Assembly: GCF_023094165.1 (NCBI RefSeq)
Contig: NZ_JALMDK010000006.1
Location: 496,001 to 560,000 of the forward strand
DNA: 64,000 bases
Origin: Crossiella sp. S99.2
GTDB lineage: Bacteria > Actinomycetota > Actinomycetes > Mycobacteriales > Pseudonocardiaceae
Reading direction: 5' to 3'
In this document: one piece after another, positions 29,218 through 36,981 of the stretch
Numbering within the stretch: position 1 is the stretch's first letter
Layout of the letters: each line of letters opens with the position of its first letter
Notes under the pieces: generated by a model
What the model was told of the DNA's origin: nothing
What the model saw: only the letters and a program-made list of their open reading frames with translations
Databases searched by the model: none
Made by a program: the position numbers and the translations under genes

Positions 29218-29299
29218 CAATCAGGGAGCCTAGGCATCTACCAGAGGCCAACTCAGCGAATTAACTGCATGTGCTGCATGAAGCGCATAGACTGACCAT

Positions 29300-29683
29300 A
29301 TGCGCCGCGAACCCACCGACCACCGCCCCGACTACATGATCATCGCCGACGACCTTCGCGCTAAGATCACCAGCGGAGAGCTGGCCGTGGGTGATGAGAT
29401 CCCCTCGCACGCAGCCTTGCGCAACACGTGGGAATCGACGTTGCCCACAGCACAAAAAGCCGTGGACGTCCTCAAGGCCGAAGGCTACGTGGCAGCGATC
29501 CGGGGCAGGGGAACTTACGTGATCCGCAACGACCCACCAGCCACCCCGGCGAACGAGTTCGCCCAGATGTTGACCTTGGTGCACCAGCGGTTGGACAGTC
29601 TGGAAGAGACCGTGCGCAAGCTGGCCGAGCTCAACGCCGCTACGCGCCGAGCGAGTCCACCACGGCGGACAGGTCGAGCCTGA
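29300..29683 (+). CDS. GntR-family repressor (KorSA-like)
   Basis: 127 residues. An N-terminal GntR winged helix (DYMIIADDLRAKITSGELAVGDEIPSHAALRNTWESTLPTAQKAVDVLKAEGYVAAIRGRGTYV, residues about 11-75) is followed by a short helical tail with coiled-coil character (LVHQRLDSLEETVRKLAEL). It lacks an effector domain, like KorSA of pSAM2-type elements, which represses transfer and replication genes. It is divergent from the transfer operon. Confidence 0.85.
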   Translation: MRREPTDHRPDYMIIADDLRAKITSGELAVGDEIPSHAALRNTWESTLPTAQKAVDVLKAEGYVAAIRGRGTYVIRNDPPATPANEFAQMLTLVHQRLDSLEETVRKLAELNAATRRASPPRRTGRA

Positions 29684-29798
29684 TCTGTTCCAAGCGCTCC
29701 ACCGCCAGCTGCGCCGAGTACCGCAGATGCGCATCCCTAACAGCCCCGTCGGCGGGCTGCTGGTAACTCTCTGATGAATCCTCACTGCTGGTGTTCAT
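29640..29798 (-). CDS. Small 52-residue ORF converging on gntR
   Basis: A minus-strand frame with ATG 29798, AAGGTGC upstream and TAG at 29640. The product begins MNTSSEDSSESYQQP and continues as an amphipathic helix (LRYSAQLAVERLEQIRLDL). It overlaps the last 44 bp of gntR on the opposite strand. Its codons look coding and it has a ribosome-binding site, but no homologue is recognised. Confidence 0.45.
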   Translation of the reverse strand: MNTSSEDSSESYQQPADGAVRDAHLRYSAQLAVERLEQIRLDLSAVVDSLGA

Positions 29799-30176
29799 GC
29801 GAGCACCTTTCTACGACCCCGAGCATCCCCTCATTCAGGCGACACGCTATGCCGCCACAGATTTAGGTGAATCAACAACTGACGGGGTTCCGGGCTGTGG
29901 TACAGCACACAGTGACAGGCTGACTACCGTCAGCACGTGATGTAGAGGTAGCTCAACGCCAGGTAGCGGGGCGTCCCTTGTGGACACAAGCCATTGTGCT
30001 TACAATCAACAACTTCTTTTTCAGTAGAACCAGAAAAATGGCAACAAACAGCCCAACTCTCAAGACTATCTCTTGCCTCCAAACGAAACCATAAAGACAG
30101 TCTTCACAGCGACCAGGAAAAAATGAAGCAGTGGAACCTCATCAACACCAGGCCCCACCACGACGCTTCAAAATGC
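29799..30176. other. AT-richer gap between gntR and the RiPP cassette
   Basis: About 380 bp with clearly lower GC than the flanks. It contains a short palindrome CTTGTG-GA-CACAAG (29977-29990). A plus-strand frame of 63 codons (29994-30185, TTG start) has no ribosome-binding site and is not accepted. The segment could be a cargo junction or hold transfer/replication cis-sites, but no repeats typical of either were found. Confidence 0.4.
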
Positions 30177-31304
30177 CTAGTCTAGAACGTAGATCACATT
30201 GTCTGGATTAGTAAGCCATAGGCTGTGTTGACCATCAGGTGCGATGGTCAGGCCGTAGTGGTCGTGGGAAGGTTTCCCAGCTTCCAGCCAACTTTGGTAG
30301 AGAGTTTGGATGGTGGGCCAGAGTTTCCGGGCTCCACCCTGGCTAACGGTTGTCATGTCACCGTGGTGATCCAGGGTAATCCAGGACCCGCTATCGATGT
30401 CGGTAGCACCCCAGCGTTCTGGGTTACCTAGATCGTCGAGCCGGGTGTACCAACTCAAGCCAGGAATTACGAGCTTAAGCAGGAACTCAAAGTCGGCTGT
30501 AGTGATCAAGCTCGGATTGTCACCCTGACTCACTGTTTCTGGTTCTTGGTTGACAATTCTGATCAGCTCCCCAAAGGGCAGTCCAGCACGCCCATCAGCG
30601 GGACGTGCCTCAATGAACGCCGCGACTTCTGGATGAAATTGACCGCTGGCAACACGCTCCGTCGTCATGGACAGAGCAATGATGCCGAACCCTAGGTTGA
30701 CTACGATTACACCATTATCGGCAGTCTGTTCTAGCCATGATTGCGGGACTTTTCGAGTGGAACAGGTTGCGATGATCCGATCATAGGGAGCGTTTGCCGG
30801 GAATCCTTGCAGCCCATCGCCGACGATAATTTCTGGCCGGAAATCAAGACTGACAAGAGCGGTCTTTGCCGCCCTGCTGACAGCAGAGTCGATTTCGACA
30901 CTAGTAACATTCTGGGCACCAAGAGCATAGCTCAGAAGCGCCGTATTGTATCCGGTACCTGTTCCGATCTCAAGGACTCTCATACCTGATCTAGCCTGCA
31001 ATACCTCAAGCATGACCGCCATCACGAACGGCTGAGTCGACGAACTGCAGGCAATTCCGCTCTCGTCATGACTTGTTACCAAGGCGTCGTCGCTGTACAC
31101 CGCAGCCAACCACTCCTCCGGTTGCCTCCGGTCTATGGTGACAAGATTTTCGGCAGCATCAAGAAGGGTGAATTTAGGCACGAATACGTGCCGCGGAACA
31201 TCGAGGAACGCCTGGCACCACAGTCGATCTTGCAGAGTTCCTTTTTGCCGAAGCAAGGCAACAAGCTTACGGCGATCTTGAATATAGTCATTCGTTGTTG
31301 TCAC
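30177..31304 (-). CDS. Isoaspartyl methyltransferase homologue of a graspetide cassette
   Basis: 375 residues. The N-terminal 210 form a protein-L-isoaspartate O-methyltransferase fold (VPRHVFVP; SSSTQPFVMAVMLEVL; SAM motif VLEIGTGTGYNTALL at about 107-121). A C-terminal extension of about 160 residues follows, with WxxxGKPSHDHYGLTIAPDGQ, seen in the ATP-grasp peptide maturase-system methyltransferases. In the fuscimiditide pathway the equivalent enzyme methylates an Asp of the ligated peptide, which then closes to an aspartimide. GTG 31304 overlaps the ATP-grasp stop (GTGA) and has AAGGAA upstream; the longer frame is an overlap artefact. Confidence 0.85.
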   Translation of the reverse strand: MTTTNDYIQDRRKLVALLRQKGTLQDRLWCQAFLDVPRHVFVPKFTLLDAAENLVTIDRRQPEEWLAAVYSDDALVTSHDESGIACSSSTQPFVMAVMLEVLQARSGMRVLEIGTGTGYNTALLSYALGAQNVTSVEIDSAVSRAAKTALVSLDFRPEIIVGDGLQGFPANAPYDRIIATCSTRKVPQSWLEQTADNGVIVVNLGFGIIALSMTTERVASGQFHPEVAAFIEARPADGRAGLPFGELIRIVNQEPETVSQGDNPSLITTADFEFLLKLVIPGLSWYTRLDDLGNPERWGATDIDSGSWITLDHHGDMTTVSQGGARKLWPTIQTLYQSWLEAGKPSHDHYGLTIAPDGQHSLWLTNPDNVIYVLD

Positions 31305-32251
31305 AGCTCTGAATTTCCTTGTGAGAGGAGTCTGGCTAGCGCTTGACTGATCGGCAAAGCTGTTTCTTCTTCGATCCACCCCCACTGACCGTTGGGGTTA
31401 ACATCAATCAGAAAGTGATCACCAGAGGGCGTAACAATCATGTCTATTGCAGCGAACTGCAACCCGAGGCGTTTTACGAGTTTTAGCGTACGCGTTTTCA
31501 CTTCGTCGGGCAAAATCCATGAGGTGTACTTGAGATTTGCATAGTCGCGCCTCCAGTCGATCTTTGCTGCAGAAGAGAGCGCATCTATGCGGGCGACAAA
31601 TACACGTTCTCCCACAACGGTGACACGTAGTTCGTACTCCTTTTCGAGCCTCTCCTGAAACTTGTGGGCAGTTAGCTCGATGCTCTCATCGAGTTCATCA
31701 ACAATTACTGGGCTAGTGAACAGCAAACTTGGGGCACTCGTAAACGGGGTTCCGCAGAGGGTCTTATAGACAACACTTCCCGTGCGACTGAAGAATGTTC
31801 TGGCAGCTTCTTTTATGTTGGTGACTATTGTCTTCGGAACCATGAGCCCTACGTCCGTGGCTACCTGAAGGTGATACGGCTTATATGAAGCAGCCGCGTT
31901 ACACGTGGGGTGATTCACATAGAGCGCCGGGAGGCTAGATAGCACTCCTCCGAAACCAAATCTTGCCTCGCTTGCACACCACGATCGTTCTACGCCGGCA
32001 AGAGTGGAATCGACCCGAAACATAGTTGGACGCCGGTAATACACTGAACGGATATCTTCTAAGTCCACGCTTCGGTAGGAATCTGCCAGCTTACCGATCC
32101 ACCGTCCGGAAATTAGCCTAGCCTCGAACTTCAGGCATTGTGGAAAGTCGGCAACATCAGTTCGAAATAGTGGAACTTGGAGATCATGCAGTCGGCTGAC
32201 TACCATGTCCGCTGTCGTGTCCAGCGGAGAAGTAAGAATCAAGACAGTCAT
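31301..32251 (-). CDS. ATP-grasp graspetide ligase (RiPP maturase)
   Basis: A 316-residue enzyme of the ATP-grasp ribosomal peptide maturase type (MvdD/TgmB-like). It has an N-terminal substrate-binding part (MTVLILTSPLDTTADMVVSRL; SVYYRRPTMF, a family mark), a central Lys-containing ATP-binding region (GSVVYKTLCGTPF) and the C-terminal metal-binding block (FAAIDMIVTPSGDHFLIDVNPNGQWGWIE, with Asp and Asn ligands). It would form ester or amide links between Thr/Ser/Lys and Asp/Glu side chains of the precursor. ATG 32251 overlaps the precursor stop (ATGA). Confidence 0.9.
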   Translation of the reverse strand: MTVLILTSPLDTTADMVVSRLHDLQVPLFRTDVADFPQCLKFEARLISGRWIGKLADSYRSVDLEDIRSVYYRRPTMFRVDSTLAGVERSWCASEARFGFGGVLSSLPALYVNHPTCNAAASYKPYHLQVATDVGLMVPKTIVTNIKEAARTFFSRTGSVVYKTLCGTPFTSAPSLLFTSPVIVDELDESIELTAHKFQERLEKEYELRVTVVGERVFVARIDALSSAAKIDWRRDYANLKYTSWILPDEVKTRTLKLVKRLGLQFAAIDMIVTPSGDHFLIDVNPNGQWGWIEEETALPISQALARLLSQGNSEL

Positions 32252-32589
32252 AGATCAGTGTCCGGGAGGATAAAAGTCTCGGTGTCGCTGTCAGGCCAGG
32301 ACTGGTGATCCCGCGTTGTAGTCTGATTGGTTGACTTAGTGACCGTTTGTTGCGTCCCCGTCTCGTATGTCCCGGACGTGATCGGCAAAACGCCGGCGTT
32401 CGTCATCTGAGCAATTGGGTCGTACCGAAGTCCGGTCAGATCCACGATTTCGTGCGCTTCAGTCGGCACCATGCGCCGCAAACCAAAAGACCGTGCCGTC
32501 CCCGCGTCCCACTCACGCGCCTCACCACGTCCAGTGGAGAACAACGTCGACGCCGGGCTGATCGGGTCTACAGAAGATAGGTTCTTCAT
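32248..32589 (-). CDS. Graspetide precursor peptide
   Basis: 113 residues with GAGGAG 8 nt before ATG 32589. The leader carries FGLRRM (35-40), the hallmark of ATP-grasp-targeted RiPP precursors, and LRYDPIAQ (54-61). The C-terminal ~43 residues are the likely core: many Thr (71, 74, 77, 79, 82, 84, 87, 90-92, 103) and a tail cluster of acids (Asp94, 100, 102, Glu104, Asp110, 112), the partners needed for side-chain ester links. The core composition is unlike the leader. Which residues are joined and where an aspartimide forms cannot be read from sequence. Confidence 0.87.
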   Translation of the reverse strand: MKNLSSVDPISPASTLFSTGRGEAREWDAGTARSFGLRRMVPTEAHEIVDLTGLRYDPIAQMTNAGVLPITSGTYETGTQQTVTKSTNQTTTRDHQSWPDSDTETFILPDTDL

Positions 32590-32660
32590 ACCGCATTCTC
32601 CTCAATGACTATTGCGTAACGGACACAGTTAAGACAGCCCAGGATCCGAAGTCAGGCGGC

Positions 32661-32688
32661 AAAAAACAATCAGGCACGAGCAGCTGAT
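32661..32688 (-). terminator. Weak terminator candidate before the precursor gene
   Basis: On the minus strand ATCAG...CTGAT (5-bp stem, 10-nt loop) is followed by a run of six T. It lies just after the 52-residue membrane ORF and before the precursor gene, suggesting the RiPP cassette has its own promoter in the ~70 bp that follow. Confidence 0.35.
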
Positions 32689-32846
32689 CACCGTGAACGT
32701 AAAGCACGTGACTGCATGTTCAGCTGGCGCTGAAGGATCGCCTGCCGCCGCGAACGGTGCGACAGCGCTGCCTCGGCCAGCGCCCAGCCCAGGACCGCGC
32801 CAAGAGTGAGTAGGAAGCTGCACCCGAGCACGACCACTAAGACCAT
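32688..32846 (-). CDS. Small single-pass membrane protein
   Basis: 52 residues starting at ATG 32846 with an excellent ribosome-binding site (GAGGAGGTGGAGG). One hydrophobic helix (residues 2-28, MVLVVVLGCSFLLTLGAVLGWALAE) is followed by a basic tail (SHRSRRQAILQRQL). It lies 98 bp upstream of the graspetide precursor on the same strand. It could be an accessory or immunity peptide or an unrelated element gene. It is divergent from the DUF6879 fusion gene. Confidence 0.6.
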   Translation of the reverse strand: MVLVVVLGCSFLLTLGAVLGWALAEAALSHRSRRQAILQRQLNMQSRALRSR

Positions 32847-33008
32847 GCCCTCCACCTCCTCAGTCCTAGCCGCTGGACAGCGAGTGTGGCGGCGTCTCAG
32901 CGCTACACGCCAGCTTTTTGGCAATCTTTGGCCCCTGGCCTTGACCAGCGCCAACGCCCGGCGGCAAGGTCTAGTCGAGCATCGGATCTCACGGAGGGGA
33001 TGCAAGTG

Positions 33009-33767
33009 ATGGCAGAACGTGACATTGACTTTGTTGGCGGAGACAAAATGTCGCCAGAACTGACCTGTCCGGCTGTGTACGTCGAAGCTGCTACCGGCGA
33101 CATTAGCCTCATTGGGCGGCGCGTCACCGATCCAGGCACACTGGCCAAACTCACCGAGCATGTCCCAATTCATGATGATGAGACGGCGATCTGGCTCCCA
33201 GCGAACCTGAAGCCGTCCCTGCTGGAAGCCCTCAACGGCGAGTACGAAAAAGGCCGCCGCGGGCATGGCGACCCGTCGTTTGAAGAACTGCTGGAACCTA
33301 CAATGAGGTCAGCAGTTCACCTGGAAGCGCGCGACACCTACGACCCGACCCACCCGGCATTCCAAAAGTGGCTAGTTGACGGCGACACGTCATACAACTG
33401 GGACAACTGGAAGAAACTGATCGGTTCGGCAGTCAGTCGTGGTGTGCGCTTTCGGCGGCTGCGGATCGTATCCGAGCCGGTGAGCGACTATATCCGCTGG
33501 GAACACGCGATCAGCTACGGAAACGTTGCAGCTGGCGAAGATCTGCGCTGGCTCCCGCGTCATCTCGCCTATGACTTGCCGGTGCCCATCGCCGACTACT
33601 GGATGCTGGATCAGCGCCTCATCCGCTACCACTACACCAGCGGAGCCGGAGCCGAGATGAACAAGTTCGAGTACGTGACCGATCCTCGAAAGATTATTCC
33701 TGTAGTGGGCATGTTCGAGATGGCCTGGGAACGAGCTATTCCACACGCCGATTACACCCCGTCTTGA
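33009..33767 (+). CDS. Fusion of a small CP-x-Y protein and DUF6879
   Basis: 252 residues. Residues 1-85 match the 68-residue protein at 36680-36886 (shared CPxVY/CPKIY, VTxPG and a final ELP/WLPxxLxxxLLEAL stretch). Residues about 98-250 are a DUF6879 domain (RGVRFRRLRIVSEPVSDYIRW; NVAAGEDLRWLP; DYWMLDQRLIRYHY). The split copies of both parts occur 3 kb away in the same order. ATG 33009 follows ACGGAGGGG. It ends 16 bp inside the convergent XRE gene. DUF6879 proteins are habitual neighbours of DUF5753 XRE regulators; their activity is not known. Confidence 0.75.
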   Translation: MAERDIDFVGGDKMSPELTCPAVYVEAATGDISLIGRRVTDPGTLAKLTEHVPIHDDETAIWLPANLKPSLLEALNGEYEKGRRGHGDPSFEELLEPTMRSAVHLEARDTYDPTHPAFQKWLVDGDTSYNWDNWKKLIGSAVSRGVRFRRLRIVSEPVSDYIRWEHAISYGNVAAGEDLRWLPRHLAYDLPVPIADYWMLDQRLIRYHYTSGAGAEMNKFEYVTDPRKIIPVVGMFEMAWERAIPHADYTPS

Positions 33768-34654
33768 TTGCGCCTACTATGTTCGAGCATAGCGATCGCC
33801 CGTCCTATCAGCGCAACGGACGACTGACCGAAAACCGCCAACTCTGATAGCTGCCTCCACTTGGCCTGATACATTTCGACCTCGGCTGGCTGCGTCACCG
33901 AAAGGTAGCCTGAAACCAACTCAACGGTGATCAAGTGGGTATCAGTGATGCTGAACGTCTCGGTAGGGTGAATGCCCTGCCGAGACGCATTCGCGGGGAT
34001 AATACCCACCGAAACCGTAGGTTGCTTGCGAAGTTTTAGCAGATAATGAAGCTGATCAATATGCAATTCAGGCCACCAGGGGCGCAGCCATAGCACCCAC
34101 TCCTCAAGTATGAACACCCAGCGAGCATCCGGTCGTTTTAGTGCCTTCTGGCGGTTCATGCGCTCTGCAACAGCTGCTTCCAGGTCGGCTTCCAAGTCAG
34201 TGACATCAGTAACGCCTTGTTCCACTTGGGCACCTCGCAAGGCTTCACGTGTGTACGCCTCTGTCTGCAGCAGGCTGTGAAGAACCCTAGACTGGTAGAT
34301 GCGCGACAAAGTAAGATTTTCGTATCTATCTCGAATAGACTTTTGTGCAGCCCTGAGTCCACCTTGGTTTAGTTGCGGATAGGTGACCCACATGCGCGCT
34401 ACCGCGCGCTGCTCGTTCAAAAGCTCAGCCTCGCGCTGCTCACCTGCGCCGCATATTCTGCACCACAAGCGCACATGATCCACAGAAGCAGGACGTTGAG
34501 CCTTTTCAATCTTCGTAACGTTCGTCGAGTCGCCCCATCCGGCCCGCCGCGCAAATTCTACCCCTGAAATCCTAGCCTGGACGCGTAGCTCTCGGAGTTG
34601 GTCAGCCAATCGCTGCCGCGCCGCTTGAGCTGACGAGGAAGATGAAGAAGGCAT
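33752..34654 (-). CDS. XRE regulator with DUF5753 (Scr1-like)
   Basis: 300 residues. It has an N-terminal helix-turn-helix (RQRLADQLRELRVQARISGVEFARRAGWGDSTNVTKIEKAQR, about 10-55) and a DUF5753 domain (IYQSRVLHSLLQTEAYTREAL; RWVFILEEWVLW; VSVGIIPANASRQGIH). The start MPSSSSSSAQAARQ at 34654 is typical of the family; a frame extension to 34777 abuts the preceding small gene (TAG-ATG) but adds 41 atypical residues. Such regulators work with small partner proteins in WhiJ/Scr-type pairs. Two coupled small ORFs lie upstream. Confidence 0.8.
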   Translation of the reverse strand: MPSSSSSSAQAARQRLADQLRELRVQARISGVEFARRAGWGDSTNVTKIEKAQRPASVDHVRLWCRICGAGEQREAELLNEQRAVARMWVTYPQLNQGGLRAAQKSIRDRYENLTLSRIYQSRVLHSLLQTEAYTREALRGAQVEQGVTDVTDLEADLEAAVAERMNRQKALKRPDARWVFILEEWVLWLRPWWPELHIDQLHYLLKLRKQPTVSVGIIPANASRQGIHPTETFSITDTHLITVELVSGYLSVTQPAEVEMYQAKWRQLSELAVFGQSSVALIGRAIAMLEHSRRNQDGV

Positions 34655-34777
34655 GAATTCCAGACCTTGTTGCCGTTCTGCTTGATCTATCAACGCTACC
34701 AGACTTTCAGTCACACAGTAGCGCCGCTTCGCATCGAAAGCCACTGCGACACAAAGACAATCCAGTGAGTTATTCAT

Positions 34778-34954
34778 CTACAGCGACCAGTCCATTTTCG
34801 CCTGCCACGGCACTGAGGCCACGGCTGGTGCTGCGATGCACGTGCAGTTGACCAGGACCCCGTGGCAGTCAGAGGAAAGCCAGCGGGCGCAGCGGCTACG
34901 GCGGTCGCGTTGCCGCTCATACTCGCGTTGGCTGTAATCCGGCTGTGCGCTCAT
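34778..34954 (-). CDS. Small Cys-containing protein before XRE gene
   Basis: 58 residues beginning MSAQPDYSQREYERQRDRR, with a Cys cluster (SRCARWLSSDCHGVLVNCTC). The ATG overlaps the stop of the 86-residue ORF upstream (ATGA, 34951-34954), so it is translationally coupled. It is not recognised; the Cys spacing could hold a metal or a disulfide. Confidence 0.55.
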   Translation of the reverse strand: MSAQPDYSQREYERQRDRRSRCARWLSSDCHGVLVNCTCIAAPAVASVPWQAKMDWSL

Positions 34955-35211
34955 CGGGTGACGATCAGGCTCGGCCAATCCAACACTGCAGCCACGACGT
35001 CGGAGACGGTGCCTTCGGTGGCCTGGGTCCGGCGCCCGCCAACGACACGGAATGCCACAGCGTCATCGTGGGCGCGCACGAGCAGAGATTCCTCAACACC
35101 ACCAAGGGTTTTCGTGTACAGCAGCTCGCTGGGGTCGCTGGGATCACCGATGGGGACTCCGAGCCAGCCAGCCAAGGCCAAGCGCTGCAGGGCGGCAAGG
35201 TGCGGGTCCAT
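34951..35211 (-). CDS. Small hypothetical protein in XRE operon
   Basis: 86 residues: an N-terminal helix (LAALQRLALAGWLGVP), a beta-rich middle (LLYTKTLGGVEESLLVRAHDDAVAFRVV) and the end AAVLDWPSLIVTR. ATG 35211 has GGGAG upstream. It is first of three coupled genes leading to the XRE/DUF5753 regulator. Not recognised. Confidence 0.6.
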   Translation of the reverse strand: MDPHLAALQRLALAGWLGVPIGDPSDPSELLYTKTLGGVEESLLVRAHDDAVAFRVVGGRRTQATEGTVSDVVAAVLDWPSLIVTR

Positions 35212-35326
35212 AGCGTGGCTCCCGACGTCACGAGGTGGGCGCGCTCACCGAGTGCAGGAACTCAGGATTCGGTCAGCGCGAGGGGGTGCTGATTACGCTA
35301 GGACCGGCCTGGTTCGGCATCCAGTT

Positions 35327-36178
35327 TTAGTTACGCTGTCGCATAAAATCGCTCCGGACGTGCGACAGCAGCTCGGTCACCGCGGACCCGGTGACGGCAT
35401 GTTCGGAGAAGGTGTCGAAGACAGCGGCCAGCCGGGCAATGTCTTTGGGGTCGCGGTGGGTCATCACACCGGTGAACAGCTCGGTGACGGCCAAGCGGCT
35501 GTCATACAAGGTGAAGTAGTGCAGGGGTCGTTCTGGTAGCCAGGCATCACGCGGCACGATAGCCAACTTCACGTTGGGATACTCGGCGACTTGGGCCAGG
35601 CGGTCACACAGCCCAGCCATGATCTTCGGGTTGCCGACCGGCCAGCGGATGGCGTTCTCGGTGGCCAGGAACGAGAAACGCCGGCCTGGATCGTGCAAGG
35701 TCGCCTGCGTCGCCAGACGTGCAGCGACGGTGCGCTCAACATCGCGCCCGACCTTGCCCTTGGTCTGGGTCAGGACAGCGCGGGCGTAGTCCTCGGTTTG
35801 CAACAACCCGGAAGGCATGACCGCAAGAAATTGGCGTACCTGGGTTGAGGAACGGATCAGGGCCGTGATGGCCTCTTGTGCTCGCCACAGGCCAGCCTCA
35901 GCGAAGGCGCGCAGGTTGGTGAAGTCGGTGTTGGCCACACGAGCGAGCTGCAACAGCCGCTCAGCAACCTCCGGTGGTGTGGCCAGAGCGTGCAGGATGA
36001 GCTCCACCTCGGCCACGGTGGGCACGGCCTTGCCGGTCTCGATCCGGCTGACCTTGGTCTGCGACAGGTTGCAGCGCGCAGCCAGGCGCTCCCCCGACAG
36101 GCCCGCTGCTGTGCGCAGGGCACGCAGAATCGACGCGAGGTCGCGTCGATCGTCAGGGAGTCGGTCGAGGTCGAGCAT
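35327..36178 (-). CDS. Second XRE regulator with DUF5753
   Basis: 283 residues. The helix-turn-helix is LRALRTAAGLSGERLAARCNLSQTKVSRIETGKAVPT (about 18-55), then DUF5753 (STQVRQFLAVMPSGLLQTEDYARAVL; FSFLATENAIRWPVG; VKLAIVPRDAWLPERPLHYFTLYD; MTHRDPKDIARLAAVFD). It overlaps the DUF6879 gene by 26 bp and is the last gene of an operon XRE-small / CPKIY protein / DUF6879 / XRE-DUF5753. Confidence 0.85.
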   Translation of the reverse strand: MLDLDRLPDDRRDLASILRALRTAAGLSGERLAARCNLSQTKVSRIETGKAVPTVAEVELILHALATPPEVAERLLQLARVANTDFTNLRAFAEAGLWRAQEAITALIRSSTQVRQFLAVMPSGLLQTEDYARAVLTQTKGKVGRDVERTVAARLATQATLHDPGRRFSFLATENAIRWPVGNPKIMAGLCDRLAQVAEYPNVKLAIVPRDAWLPERPLHYFTLYDSRLAVTELFTGVMTHRDPKDIARLAAVFDTFSEHAVTGSAVTELLSHVRSDFMRQRN

Positions 36179-36683
36179 CCCACTCTGCTAGCGGTATCGA
36201 GGCGTTGACCGCGACCTGGTGCCAGGTGCGGTACTGGTCCAGCTCAGAATCTGCCGCCAAGGCGCGGTTGAGCAAGCGCCCATCTGAGGAAAAGTTCAAC
36301 ACCACCACGGCGTTGTCATCGAACAGCCAGAAATCCTGTTGCGGCACAACACCATCCGGGTGTGCATCACGGTCGTAGACGCGGACGTCTTCCCCGGCAG
36401 CGATGTTGCCGGGGATACCCCAGGCAAGCTGATACCGCTGGTAGTCCGTCAACGGATGGGACAGCACCCGAACCCGTGCGATCTGCTTGCCCTCGGCGGC
36501 CCAGGCGGTGATCTTGCGGCGCCAGGCCGCGTTGTGATCCTCGGGTTTGGCTTGGGCTGCAAGGAAAAGCGCCAGCGTCGGCTGTTCCCGCTCGATGGTG
36601 TAAGTGGGTTGAGCTTCCCACCGCCACGCCGTACGGCACGTCTCGAACAACTCAGCGACGGCGGCACCGTCCACTTCGGTCAC
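36153..36683 (-). CDS. DUF6879 family protein
   Basis: 176 residues. Visible family marks are GKQIARVRVLSHPLTDYQRYQLAW, NIAAGEDVRVYDR and QDFWLFDDNAVVVLNF, aligning with the C-terminal half of the fusion at 33009-33767. GTG 36683 overlaps the stop of the 68-residue protein (GTGA), and its end overlaps the DUF5753 regulator. Known only as a companion of DUF5753 XRE regulators in actinobacteria. Confidence 0.8.
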   Translation of the reverse strand: MTEVDGAAVAELFETCRTAWRWEAQPTYTIEREQPTLALFLAAQAKPEDHNAAWRRKITAWAAEGKQIARVRVLSHPLTDYQRYQLAWGIPGNIAAGEDVRVYDRDAHPDGVVPQQDFWLFDDNAVVVLNFSSDGRLLNRALAADSELDQYRTWHQVAVNASIPLAEWDARPRPTP

Positions 36684-36886
36684 ACGCGCCCCTGACGGAG
36701 ATCCAACTCGGCAACAGCCAGCCGCAACACCTGCTCGGGCAGCTCCACCACCAGCTCACCAGGGCCAGGGGTCACCCCCTCGACATTGGTGACTGGGTTG
36801 CCCTGGGCCAACACAGTGCCGGTAGTGGTGAAGTAGATCTTCGGGCAGTCCGTGTCTTCACAGCCTGCGATGCGCTCAGCTCTCAT
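36680..36886 (-). CDS. Small CPKIY protein, partner of DUF6879
   Basis: 68 residues with CEDTDCPKIYF near the N-terminus and a C-terminal segment GELVVELPEQVLRLAVAEL. Homologous by eye to the N-terminal domain of the fusion protein at 33009. ATG 36886 is taken because upstream the frame overlaps the XRE gene on the same strand. It is coupled to the DUF6879 gene by a GTGA overlap. Confidence 0.65.
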   Translation of the reverse strand: MRAERIAGCEDTDCPKIYFTTTGTVLAQGNPVTNVEGVTPGPGELVVELPEQVLRLAVAELDLRQGRV

Positions 36887-36981
36887 ACCTGTCTGGATAC
36901 CACGGCAGAACCCGCAGTTCAGGCGGTTAGTCACGCTCGTGCATAGACCCCACCCGATCGCAGTAGCCACCCTCACCGCGG

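Noticed and set aside
29994..30185. 63-codon plus-strand frame in the AT-richer gap
   Set aside because: TTG start without ribosome-binding site and overlap with the methyltransferase end; composition non-coding.
34655..34777. N-terminal extension of the XRE/DUF5753 gene to ATG 34777
   Set aside because: Adds 41 atypical residues; the MPSSSSSSAQ start at 34654 fits the family, although the TAG-ATG junction would permit coupling.
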